Source: Kosmotogaceae bacterium UBA1373 (lineage in GTDB: Bacteria; Thermotogota; Thermotogae; Petrotogales; Kosmotogaceae). From it: DNA of 64,000 nt. The stretch spans positions 80,289 through 144,288 of the forward strand of contig DBRH01000012.1 in NCBI GenBank assembly GCA_002305955.1. Reading direction: 5' to 3'. Below are positions 1-9,921 of this stretch, in pieces. The stretch's first letter is position 1. Every line of letters begins with the position of its first letter. Under the pieces are notes generated by a model. That model did not search any database and was not told the DNA's origin. It was given only the letters and a program-made list of their open reading frames with translations. The position numbers and the translations under genes were made by a program.

Positions 1-22
1 CTTCAGGGTCTGTCTGGCCGTC

Positions 23-898
23 TCACTCACCCCGCTTCTTCAGGGGAAAATAGTTTTCGATCTGATCTACCATACTTGCGAGGGTTCTTTCTACGCATCC
101 ACAGTAGAACTCGTACAGATGCGGCAAAGCCGGCAAGATCTCCCTGGCCCGCACCAGATCTATCTCGAAAACCGTTGCGACGGGCCGGTCTATACGCATA
201 TCCGGGGTGACGCTGGCTATCCTGAGAGTGCCGTATTTTCTGGTGACTTCGGATCTGAAAAGCCTTGAAAGCTCCATGACCACAGATTTATCGATGTTTC
301 TTTCGGACTTCGGCAGACCGAAGGCAATCTTCAAAACGTTTTGAACCGGGAAGATGAAGACCTCGCCGGAAGGGAACTCCAGCCATCTCCTGTAGTTCTT
401 GATGCAGATATCGATGAGCTCTCCGTCTATGAGTTCCGGGAGCCGGAAATACTCCTTTCCCCTCAGAGAGTCCTTCAGAATCTCCCTCTTCAGAAGTCTC
501 TCGTTTCCATAGTAAGAAAGGAAGTAGAGCTTTAGGGGAGTCTGAAAGATCGCTCTCTGGAATGTCAGTTCGGCATCACCGAAGAAATCCGAGAAAGCCT
601 CCCTCATCTCTTCGGCCTCTTCCTTTCCAAACCTGTAGAGGGCACTGGCGGTTTCGAATGGAGAGGAGTTTGAAAGTCCGCAGAAGCCCCTGCCCTCGCT
701 ATCTACGAAAATCGATAGAACCGGGAAATCCCTCCTCATCGTCTGAACGACCAGAGTCATGAAATGTCCAAAGGCGTTGTCGAGCTTGTCGGAACGCTCG
801 TTCACAAGGCTTCCGATCTCCATGAACCTTCCACTTATGCTGTTGTAAACTCTCTCAAGCCTGTTTCTGTAACTCTCCGGTCCTGCATAGTAAATCAA
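23..898 (-). CDS. Uncharacterised protein, last gene of a MoxR/VWA operon
   Basis: I do not recognise this roughly 291-residue protein. It looks soluble and globular, with no signal peptide, membrane segment or obvious catalytic motif; it has a Cys pair near its C-terminus (FYCGCVERT). The open frame runs upstream into the preceding gene, but that extension is a shadow of the VWA gene. I chose the TTG at 898: it overlaps the upstream stop as TTGA and has GGTGGTG about 8 nt before it. Position suggests it works with the MoxR ATPase and VWA protein encoded just upstream. That is inference from synteny only. Confidence 0.7.
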   Translation of the reverse strand: MIYYAGPESYRNRLERVYNSISGRFMEIGSLVNERSDKLDNAFGHFMTLVVQTMRRDFPVLSIFVDSEGRGFCGLSNSSPFETASALYRFGKEEAEEMREAFSDFFGDAELTFQRAIFQTPLKLYFLSYYGNERLLKREILKDSLRGKEYFRLPELIDGELIDICIKNYRRWLEFPSGEVFIFPVQNVLKIAFGLPKSERNIDKSVVMELSRLFRSEVTRKYGTLRIASVTPDMRIDRPVATVFEIDLVRAREILPALPHLYEFYCGCVERTLASMVDQIENYFPLKKRGE

Positions 899-2094
899 CT
901 CAGAAACACCACCGACGATTTGCCATAAATGGATCTGGCTTCCGAAGCGAAATCGGAATTGTGGCTCTTCGGAAGTACGAACAACACCCTTCTGGCAACC
1001 GACGGGAGATCCGTATAGCCGTCGGTGAAGATTATCAACCCTTCCGGCCTCAGGTTTTCCTGTGAGTAATCTACGGCCGGTTGAAGATCGGTCTCTCCCC
1101 TGCCCACCAACTTGAGGTCTCTCCACATACCCTTGCCATACTTCATCACGCTCTGGACGGTCTCATCGACCTGTACCAGCCAGATTCTGGAATCGGTGAT
1201 TCGGGTCACCGCATCTATTTCACCGAAGAAAGCGTTGAATTCGTCTTCTATGACGCTACCGCTGGTATCGACCACCACAACCAGCTTGGCCGCGTAGTCG
1301 CTTTTCCAGCCCGGTTGATCATCGTAGCGCCTGTTCGGTCTCATAGGGGTTCTGTATCTACCCACGTAGGTCGATGAACCGAAAAACCTTCGTATCACGT
1401 TCCTCCAGTCGAGCACGGGATTGTCGAGAACCAGTTTCATTACCTCTTCCAGACCTTCAGGCATTCCCGCCCTCGCCTTTTCCAGCGTTTCGGAGACGAC
1501 CTGCTTCAAAAGATCTTCGATAAATTCTTTCGGCAGTTCGAAGCTGCCAAAATCTTCGTGAGAATCCACTCTGGAGAGATTACCCTCGAGAAGTTCGAGG
1601 TCGATGGATCTATTTTTTCTCATAAAGTCCATTGCCCACGAATGGTAGAACTCAGCCGTCTCGCCCGGGTGGGCCATGGGCGGACCGGCGAAGAATCTCT
1701 CGTTGTCGGTGCCACACCCCTCCGAAAGCAGAGAGTCCAGAGGAAGACTGAAGGCGTCCAGCTCAGGTATGTACTGATTCACCGCCGCATCCATAGAGAG
1801 ATCCCATACGACTTTCTCTCTGGACCTGTTCACGGGAATCAATATATGTCCATTCACTATGTGGAGACATTCATGTTTCAACAGAGCCTTTGTAAAGGCC
1901 AGAGGTTTGTTGCCCAGAACGTCCGGGTTGTAGAGTAACTGAAACCTTCCTCTCGATGTCACGCGCAGCCTGACGGTTCTTGTGGCTGAGGAAGGTATTC
2001 TATCAACGAAAAGGAGCAAGAAGTTGTAGAAAGGGCTTTCCTTCCCCAGTTCAAAAACGGCACGTTCCATCAGTTCTTCATTTTGCACTCTCAT
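895..2094 (-). CDS. DUF2201-type putative metallopeptidase / VWA-like protein
   Basis: The 399-residue protein joins two parts. The N-terminal half carries a zinc-protease-like HExxH motif, HECLH at about residues 74-78. The C-terminal part is a von Willebrand A-like domain with a MIDAS start (VVVDTSGSV) and a later FTDGYTD. This is the layout of the DUF2201 (N-terminal metallopeptidase plus VWA-like) family. Such proteins are usually encoded with MoxR AAA+ ATPases and are thought to act as their metal-binding or adaptor partners; substrates are unknown. Its ATG overlaps the end of the MoxR gene by 17 nt and follows a GGGGAG ribosome site, so the two are translationally linked. The role is inferred from family and neighbours. 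Confidence 0.85.
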   Translation of the reverse strand: MRVQNEELMERAVFELGKESPFYNFLLLFVDRIPSSATRTVRLRVTSRGRFQLLYNPDVLGNKPLAFTKALLKHECLHIVNGHILIPVNRSREKVVWDLSMDAAVNQYIPELDAFSLPLDSLLSEGCGTDNERFFAGPPMAHPGETAEFYHSWAMDFMRKNRSIDLELLEGNLSRVDSHEDFGSFELPKEFIEDLLKQVVSETLEKARAGMPEGLEEVMKLVLDNPVLDWRNVIRRFFGSSTYVGRYRTPMRPNRRYDDQPGWKSDYAAKLVVVVDTSGSVIEDEFNAFFGEIDAVTRITDSRIWLVQVDETVQSVMKYGKGMWRDLKLVGRGETDLQPAVDYSQENLRPEGLIIFTDGYTDLPSVARRVLFVLPKSHNSDFASEARSIYGKSSVVFLS

Positions 2095-3175
2095 GGCTCC
2101 CCTGAAGGAATTTCATGACGTCGTGATCCATCGCGAGCTCTTCGAGGAGATTTTCGAAGAGAGCACGCTTCAGGCCTTTTTCTCCTTCCATCTGGTGGAC
2201 TATATGCCTGATGATCGAGAAGAAAGAGTCTCTCGGGATCACTCTCCCTATTTCGAGAAGGTTTCCCGCGATCCTCGGAACCATCTGGAAGTACTCCTGA
2301 ACCTGCATTTCGTCGAGCTCCGAAAGATGTCTGGTTATTCTCATGACGGAGGCGCTGATCCCGGATATGTCACTCTGGGAGATTCTCTTCAAAATACTGT
2401 CGTCCAGTTCCATGAGCAGGGTTCTGGGAGAGGGGAGGAGCTGGTTGCCCTGTATCTTGCTCATGAAAGTTCTGGCGGCTTCTGGTCCGACAATTCCCGC
2501 GGCCAGCACGTAGCCGTACTTTTCTATCTCGTCACTTTCGAGGATACCGAAGACCCTTCCGAGTTTGTACCAGCTTCTCGGACTTGGCCTGAGTTCCAGT
2601 CTCATCGAAACGATTGTATCCCTGGAAAGGAATTCGGGGTACTCTCCGATGAATCTGGTGACACAGTCGGGAACGTTTTGAGTTTTCGACCATCTCAGCC
2701 ATTCTTCGGGATCGGGAGTCAATTCTATATGAAAGAACCTTGACATGAAGGCCGGGTCGGTTATGAGTTCAACCTGGTCGTACTCCTCGTCTGGCGGGTT
2801 GGCGGCAGCGATTATCCAGCTGTCCTCGGGTAGAAAATGGTTGTGTATTCGCTTGTCAATGAGAAGCTGCATTATGGCGTTCCTGATAGACCTGTGGGCT
2901 CTGTTGACCTCGTCGATCATAAGTATCACGTTTCCATCGGTCGGCCACCAGTCCGGTCTCAAAAACAGCGTCCGTTCCCCGTCTCTGGAAGGCATCCCTA
3001 TTAGATCTCCCGGTTCCATCTGGGAGATTACAAGTATCACCAGTTTCCTGCCGGTCTCTTCTGCTAGCTCTCTGGCAAGGTCAGTCTTGCCCACTCCGAA
3101 ATGCCCCCAAAGGAGCGGTATCTCTCCGGCCTCCATGATCTTCCTGCTAAGATACTTAACGTCTTGAGCTTTCAA
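2078..3175 (-). CDS. MoxR-family AAA+ ATPase
   Basis: AAA+ ATPase of about 365 residues. The Walker A motif is GHFGVGKTDLA near residue 26, Walker B is ILMIDEVNRA, and a sensor-1-like AAANPPDE follows. MoxR ATPases act as chaperones that remodel or activate VWA-domain partners, matching the VWA gene that overlaps its 3' end. The upstream-most ATG (3181) sits directly against the GGAGGG ribosome site with no spacing. The TTG two codons later (3175) has normal 7-nt spacing, so I place the start there; the difference is two residues. It follows the permease gene by about 20 nt, so the permease, MoxR, VWA and unknown genes form one transcription unit. Confidence 0.88.
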   Translation of the reverse strand: MKAQDVKYLSRKIMEAGEIPLLWGHFGVGKTDLARELAEETGRKLVILVISQMEPGDLIGMPSRDGERTLFLRPDWWPTDGNVILMIDEVNRAHRSIRNAIMQLLIDKRIHNHFLPEDSWIIAAANPPDEEYDQVELITDPAFMSRFFHIELTPDPEEWLRWSKTQNVPDCVTRFIGEYPEFLSRDTIVSMRLELRPSPRSWYKLGRVFGILESDEIEKYGYVLAAGIVGPEAARTFMSKIQGNQLLPSPRTLLMELDDSILKRISQSDISGISASVMRITRHLSELDEMQVQEYFQMVPRIAGNLLEIGRVIPRDSFFSIIRHIVHQMEGEKGLKRALFENLLEELAMDHDVMKFLQGSHESAK

Positions 3176-3198
3176 CAACATCCCTCCAAAAACCTCAT

Positions 3199-4830
3199 TC
3201 AGACAAAATTATAGCACAGTGACTTTAACGATGCCCAGATGATACCGGCCCACAACAGAAACGGTATGGCCATTCCGAAGAGCCAGGTCCACGGGTCGGC
3301 GGCTGGAAGATTCAAAAAACCCAGAAATGAGGCTATGCCACCGGTAGTGTACATAGCCAGGGGAAGCGTCGTGAAGACTGGTAGAAGAGTCGATAGAACG
3401 AACGAGATCACAGCGCCGGCAAGTGTGAGAGCCTTGAAAACGTTACTCGTATCCCTGGTACCGAAGCTCTTTTCGAGATAGCCGCCCAGCAGCGACAGCG
3501 AGAATATCGTGGGAAGCATGAAGAAGAGAAAAGTGAACATGAAATTCCTGTAAACCGAGGCTTTCGATACCACATAAAGCCCGACCAGGAATATGATGAG
3601 CGAGTAAAGAAATGTGACTATCGAGGCTTTCGATATAACCACACCGACCCTTTTCACCGGGAAGAGAAAGCCATTATCGCCCAGCTGTCTTTCGAAGGCG
3701 AAAAGTGCCGTTGAAGAGACGGTAGAATAGTTACTGAAGAGGAAGACGATCAATCCCAGTAATTGCAGTATTCCGAAACTTCTCAGGAGTGCGGGGTTGA
3801 CCATAACGACCACAGGTACGAAGAGAGAGGGATACAGAAAGGCGAAAGTGAGTTTTGGCTCTCTAATCAGAAGGAGAAAATCCTTTTTCAAGATTCCGGA
3901 GAAGGAATGCGATCGGCCACGACTAGCTCTTCTGAAGTCTTTTGTAGAACCTGTCGGCTGCGTCAGCAGCTTTTGAACGACTCCAGGGTATAGAAAAAGC
4001 TCAAGAAATTCGAGGATCGCCACTATCGCAAGAGAGTAAAGCAAGAATAGAACCACATCGCCGATCTCTCCTACAATTGCCCTGACGAAGGGTGTCCAGG
4101 GCAGGTAAGGGGCCGTTATCACTCCCTGAAGTGTGCCAAACTGCTCTGCCACACGGTCGGGTCTGGCGAGATCTATGGCCGAGAAGTCCATGAACCTAAG
4201 TGTAAAGATGAACGTGAAGAGTGTCACCATAGTCATTATCGAGGAGAGAACTTTGAGGAATCTGCCCCTGGAGAGGAAAACTACCGCGAAAGATATCACG
4301 CTTGTAATGCACAGGATATCTATAACGAAGACGAGGAGCAGAACCAACGCCAACCAGAACCGGGACCCGGAAAAACCCAATCCGCTCAGGGCTGCCAGAA
4401 AGACCGGCACAAACAGCAGAACCGGCAAACCGCCGGTGGTGAGGACTTCGGAAATCTGTACCTTGGCAATGGTCGATTTCTTGACGGGCATCTGTAGTAG
4501 TAGTTTAACTCTGTTGGAAAAGAAGAGATTCGAAATGACTATGGGGAGATCGCTGCCCAGAAGGATCGAGAAGATGATCGCAGAAAAAAACGTTATGACT
4601 ATCATTTTCAGATCTATGCCGGTCAGTTCCCTCAACTGATCGGACAGTCCGGCAATCCTCGAAAAGTTGGGGATGAAGTATCTCCTCATATAGAAAATGA
4701 GCGGAACACTGACCATAACCAAAAAGATAATCGCCAGAGAAGAGACGAGTATGGTTTTCTTTCCCTGGCGGGTGACCAGTCTAGCGTTTTCTTTGCTTCT
4801 CCACTTAACTATGATAAAGAAATCTTTCAT
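3199..4830 (-). CDS. ABC-2-type transporter permease-like membrane protein
   Basis: A 543-residue polytopic membrane protein with about twelve hydrophobic segments, including segments near residues 30-50, 80-110, 130-165, 170-225 and several in the C-terminal half. Two halves are separated by a charged stretch (RRASRGRSHS). Segments such as LLLQMPVKKSTIAKVQISEV resemble large ABC-2-family exporter permeases that pair with a separate ATPase. No ABC ATPase gene lies next to it, so either the partner is elsewhere or the family call is too specific. The ATG at 4830 has no clear ribosome-binding site. It heads the MoxR/VWA operon. Confidence 0.65.
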   Translation of the reverse strand: MKDFFIIVKWRSKENARLVTRQGKKTILVSSLAIIFLVMVSVPLIFYMRRYFIPNFSRIAGLSDQLRELTGIDLKMIVITFFSAIIFSILLGSDLPIVISNLFFSNRVKLLLQMPVKKSTIAKVQISEVLTTGGLPVLLFVPVFLAALSGLGFSGSRFWLALVLLLVFVIDILCITSVISFAVVFLSRGRFLKVLSSIMTMVTLFTFIFTLRFMDFSAIDLARPDRVAEQFGTLQGVITAPYLPWTPFVRAIVGEIGDVVLFLLYSLAIVAILEFLELFLYPGVVQKLLTQPTGSTKDFRRASRGRSHSFSGILKKDFLLLIREPKLTFAFLYPSLFVPVVVMVNPALLRSFGILQLLGLIVFLFSNYSTVSSTALFAFERQLGDNGFLFPVKRVGVVISKASIVTFLYSLIIFLVGLYVVSKASVYRNFMFTFLFFMLPTIFSLSLLGGYLEKSFGTRDTSNVFKALTLAGAVISFVLSTLLPVFTTLPLAMYTTGGIASFLGFLNLPAADPWTWLFGMAIPFLLWAGIIWASLKSLCYNFV

Positions 4831-5280
4831 AACTATATTCTGCCATAAATAGGCTCAGCATTTATTTATTGTTCTCAAAATTAGTATCGCTCTATGAACT
4901 GTTGTGGGTTGTGGGTAAGAGCGAAAATGGTGACTGACGTGCTCCTGGCGTCTGTTGTACCCGATTTTCGGCATCTCTCTCCTCTTCTCGCACTCCTTAA
5001 CCAAGAACCTGGACACGCAGCATCGTCGAACAACAGTTCTTTCGCTCTTTCGAAGGATGCCGGATCGGAGTCCGGCATGACGGGAAGGGACTATAATCCC
5101 GTGAATGCCCAAGCACTGTCATCCCGTAATAGCCTGCCCTGAAATGATCCTATTCAGGGTTCTAATACGGGGGTCTCGCCCTTCCGTTCTTTCTAAGGAC
5201 GGGTCCATGATCTGGGACGAAGAACCAAGGACGGCCCCTAACGTGCGGATCATCTCGTGTCTTTTTCTTGAACAAAGGCT
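4831..5280. other. 450-base intergenic region with several dyads
   Basis: No convincing gene lies here. The open frames are short, overlap one another and have no ribosome sites. The right half is rich in inverted repeats. A perfect 8-bp stem spans 5057-5064 with 5071-5078. CGGGA at 5081-5085 can pair with TCCCG at 5097-5101. CCCTGAA at 5137-5143 pairs with TTCAGGG at 5153-5159. The stretch resembles a decayed interspersed palindromic repeat. GGACGGGTC at 5197-5205 recurs in two other intergenic regions of this window. Confidence 0.5.
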
Positions 5281-5949
5281 TTACTCGAGCAGTCCGTAAG
5301 CTTCATCGACCAGCTGAGTGAAGATGATTCCTTTACCCGGCTCGTCTATTCTGAGAGTCTCTCTTATATTGGCTATGATCTTTTGAGTTGTGTCTCTCTT
5401 TGAAACGATCATAACAATTTCCTTCTCAGGCTCTATTTCCATCGCGAATAACTTGCTTCTTTCGTGAATTCCGGAACCTCTTGCGTTTACTATCGTTCCA
5501 CCCTTAGATCCCGCCTCAGTGGCAGCGTCGATAACTTTTTCAGCATTTCCTTTGTCAACTATTACGGTAATCAAGTGACGCATTGTCTTTTCTTCACCTC
5601 TTTCTTTTTCGGGCAAGGAGAGCTCAAGCTCTCTTGACCCTTCCACGTCGCAGATGCCAGTAGTGAAAGCAATTCCGTGATTAGGCCGGTCGAATCTCAT
5701 TTCGTTATTGAGAGCTTCGAGTGCTGTCTGCGCTGTTTCACCGTCAGCAACCATCATAACGATTTCCTTTCGGCTCTCGTAAAATGCGAAAAAGTTCAGT
5801 GTCCCATTTCTGATGGTACCTCTCCCCAGAAGTATCGTGCCACCGCTTATCCCTTTTTCCTTTGCTATTCGAAGAACATCGCTTCCCCGGCCGAAGTTCA
5901 CAACTACGTATATGAGTCTGAAAACATTACGATTCTCGAGAGTCGTCAC
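5281..5949 (-). CDS. Tandem PII-like (GlnB-family) signalling protein
   Basis: About 222 residues formed by two PII-like domains in tandem. Each has a hydrophobic first strand (FRLIYVVVNFG; RHLITVIVDKG), a GGTI-x3-RG motif (SGGTILLGRG; KGGTIVNARG), a central strand (EIVMMVAD; EIVMIVSK) and a terminal HGIAFTTG / KGIIFTQL strand. PII proteins normally bind nucleotides as trimers of about 110 residues, so the duplication is unusual. Its 5' end overlaps the DUF1538 gene, suggesting it regulates that membrane protein. A GTG at 5961 has no spaced ribosome site, whereas GTG 5949 has GAGGTG nine bases before it; I use 5949. The ligand cannot be read from sequence. Confidence 0.8.
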   Translation of the reverse strand: MTTLENRNVFRLIYVVVNFGRGSDVLRIAKEKGISGGTILLGRGTIRNGTLNFFAFYESRKEIVMMVADGETAQTALEALNNEMRFDRPNHGIAFTTGICDVEGSRELELSLPEKERGEEKTMRHLITVIVDKGNAEKVIDAATEAGSKGGTIVNARGSGIHERSKLFAMEIEPEKEIVMIVSKRDTTQKIIANIRETLRIDEPGKGIIFTQLVDEAYGLLE

Positions 5950-7432
5950 TGGATTCAACACCTCTTTTTCTTATCTTCATCTTGTATATTAACCCCAGTA
6001 TCTGTAGAGCGATAATGGGTGTCATTGCAACCATGGATATAAGACCGAAGGCATCCAGGAGAATGTTCGCTCCGTCAACGGCTCTGACGGCGCCTTGAGC
6101 AAAAGCGAGAACAAACGTTCCTATCATCGGACCAGAAGCAACACCTCCCGCATCGAAAGCTATTCCGACGAAAAGCTTCGGAGAGAAAAATGAGAGGAAT
6201 ATGGAAATCACATAGCCCGGAAGAAGAAAATGCCACAGCTGGATGCCTGGGACCACGATTCTCACCATGGAAAAGCCAACTGCCAGACTGACGCCCGCCG
6301 AAAGGGCGACAAGGACTATTCTTCTCTTCACGGCGCCGCTTGTAACATCCTCTATCTGATGAGTGAGGACGTAAACCGAAGGTTCTGCGAGGATTGTCAC
6401 AAGGCCCAGGATGAAGCCGACGATTACAACAAATGCCTTGTTGCCCGTCGATGCTATTCCGTATCCGATTTCTCTGCCAACATCCATGAACCCGGCATTG
6501 ACCCCGACCAGGAAAATCACCATACCAAGAAAAGTGAAGAACAGTCCGAACGTTATCTGTCTCACCGATCTCCTGGATAACCTCAAGGAGGTCAGCTGAA
6601 GCAGCAAGAAAGTCAACAGTATGGGCAGCAACGAAAGCAGTACTTCTCTGGCAATACCGGGTACCGGCCCGAAGAAGTATCCCAGAATCGCAGTTGATTC
6701 TGATACGAGGTAATCCGGGGCAGATTCCATGCTGGTATTGTTGGATACTATACCGATAAGCAGTACTGAGATGATCGTTCCGGCGGAGGCAACTCCCAGG
6801 AGTCCAAAGCTGTCGTTTTCAGACGATCTACTGTCTCTTTTGAGTATAGAAATACCTAATGCAAGCGTGAGAATGAAGGGTACGGTCATTGCCCCGGTAG
6901 TGGCTCCAGAAGCATCAAAGGAGATCGCCAGGAACTCTCCCGAAGAGAAGAGCGAAAGAACGAGTATTATTCCATAAAACACAGTCATCAGTTTTTGCAG
7001 AGCGACGTTATAGACGATTCTCACAAGTCCAAAAGCGAGAAAGACTGCAATACCAATTGATGCGGTGATCACGATGCTCCCGCTAGAAAGCAAGCCTGAA
7101 GACACTAGCTCGACTTGAGAGGCATGAATGTGTAAGGCCGGTTCGGCAATCGATATGAAGAAGCCAAGTACAAACCCCAAAGCGGCTATAATCCATACCT
7201 TGTTTGTCTTGGCGATGAAATTACCCATGAAGTGCCCGATTGGGCTTATTCCTATGCTGACTCCGAAAAGAAATAAAGACATCCCGACAACGATCAAGAA
7301 AGAACCTATAACAAATCTAATTATGAGCCACCAACTCAATGAGACGAACAGGAAGTTCAGTACCAGAACCAGTACTGCAATCGGGATAACGGAAAACAGA
7401 ACTTCCTTAAGCTTCTCGGTGAGTAAACTCAA
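5927..7432 (-). CDS. DUF1538 family membrane protein with two repeats
   Basis: A 501-residue integral membrane protein with roughly twelve or more transmembrane segments in two homologous halves. Each half has a FDA[SG]G-x2-[TS]G-x-M signature (AISFDASGATTGAM near residue 170; GIAFDAGGVASGPM near 435) and an AEP motif (ISIAEPALHIH; TILAEPSVYVL). That matches the duplicated DUF1538 architecture, a family of presumed transporters of unknown substrate. The start is TTG at 7432, with AGGAGA seven bases upstream. The next gene encodes a PII-like protein and overlaps by about 23 nt, so transport is probably gated by a nucleotide-sensing PII protein. The gating is inference. Confidence 0.82.
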   Translation of the reverse strand: MSLLTEKLKEVLFSVIPIAVLVLVLNFLFVSLSWWLIIRFVIGSFLIVVGMSLFLFGVSIGISPIGHFMGNFIAKTNKVWIIAALGFVLGFFISIAEPALHIHASQVELVSSGLLSSGSIVITASIGIAVFLAFGLVRIVYNVALQKLMTVFYGIILVLSLFSSGEFLAISFDASGATTGAMTVPFILTLALGISILKRDSRSSENDSFGLLGVASAGTIISVLLIGIVSNNTSMESAPDYLVSESTAILGYFFGPVPGIAREVLLSLLPILLTFLLLQLTSLRLSRRSVRQITFGLFFTFLGMVIFLVGVNAGFMDVGREIGYGIASTGNKAFVVIVGFILGLVTILAEPSVYVLTHQIEDVTSGAVKRRIVLVALSAGVSLAVGFSMVRIVVPGIQLWHFLLPGYVISIFLSFFSPKLFVGIAFDAGGVASGPMIGTFVLAFAQGAVRAVDGANILLDAFGLISMVAMTPIIALQILGLIYKMKIRKRGVESSDDSRES

Positions 7433-7730
7433 AGTTAGTCTCCTAATTCTTCGAATACGGTACTATTCTAATTGGGCGGACATTATCCTTCCAAAGACCC
7501 GTCCGGCTCTGACGTGTTGTAGGTTTATTCGGGATTCCCGTCATTCGAAAACTAAAGGTTCTTTGTTGAAGTTGTTGGCTCAATTATACCTTTTCGATCC
7601 TTTTTTGTGGACAGAAATTTCCGATTAACGCATGAAGAGAATTGGCACTTTGACTTAGCAAAAGAGCTGTCCTTGGAAGAGCCGTCCTTGGAAAGAACAG
7701 AAGAGTGGTTCTTCGAAACGTATAAGTTGG
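7433..7730. other. Intergenic region with a 15-bp tandem repeat
   Basis: This gap between groEL and the DUF1538 gene contains no supported gene. It includes GGACGGGTC on the minus strand (7496-7504) and a tandem pair of 15-mers at 7664-7678 and 7679-7693 that differ at one base (GAGCTGTCCTTGGAA / GAGCCGTCCTTGGAA). A short plus-strand frame starting at 7607 covers the repeat but runs into groEL antisense and looks spurious. Confidence 0.45.
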
Positions 7731-7758
7731 AAAAAAAGGGAGAGCAACGCCCTCCCTT
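7731..7758 (-). terminator. Rho-independent terminator of groESL
   Basis: Read on the minus strand, AAGGGAG pairs with CTCCCTT (7736-7742 with 7752-7758) around a 9-nt loop and is followed by a run of seven T. It lies about 30 bases after the groEL stop codon. Confidence 0.88.
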
Positions 7759-7787
7759 ATTTTATGAGTATCGCTTTTCTATTTCTA

Positions 7788-9693
<1,906 letters not shown>

Positions 9694-9721
9694 CTAAAAA
9701 GCCTCCTTCCAATCTGTATAG

Positions 9722-9748
9722 TTAGCACTCGATATATGAGTTTGCTAA
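9722..9748. promoter_or_regulatory. CIRCE operator (HrcA binding site)
   Basis: TTAGCACTC (9722-9730), nine spacer bases, then GTTTGCTAA (9740-9748). The CIRCE consensus is TTAGCACTC-N9-GAGTGCTAA. The left arm matches 9 of 9 and the right arm 7 of 9. It lies between the groES promoter and groES, as expected for repression by HrcA that is relieved on heat shock. The hrcA gene is not in this window. Confidence 0.93.
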
Positions 9749-9751
9749 TTA

Positions 9752-9780
9752 ATGATAAAACAACATCACGATTTATTCAA
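9752..9780 (-). promoter_or_regulatory. Sigma-A promoter of groESL
   Basis: On the minus strand TTGAAT (-35, 9775-9780) and TATCAT (-10, 9752-9757) are separated by exactly 17 bases. The start point would fall at the edge of the CIRCE element, consistent with repression by HrcA. Confidence 0.8.
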
Positions 9781-9870
9781 GCACCTTTTTTGTTAAATGA
9801 TGTTGACCAGAGAAGATTATACATCTATAGAGACAATTATTCCAGCAAATCTCGTTATTTCTCGCTTTAT

Positions 9871-9907
9871 AAATAAAAAATGGCAGGAAATCTCTAGATC
9901 CTGCCAT
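9871..9907 (-). terminator. Terminator of the pfkA-pyk operon
   Basis: Minus-strand hairpin with a 9-bp stem, ATGGCAGGA paired with TCCTGCCAT (9899-9907 with 9880-9888), followed by TTTTTTATTT. It lies about 15 bases after the pyk stop. Confidence 0.93.
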
Positions 9908-9921
9908 TCAAAGATTTTCTC

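Noticed and set aside
2093..2743. A 216-codon plus-strand open frame
   Set aside because: Antisense shadow of the MoxR gene.
4855..5112. Short overlapping frames in the 4831-5280 gap
   Set aside because: Three or more overlap on both strands without ribosome sites; the region looks like repeat debris.
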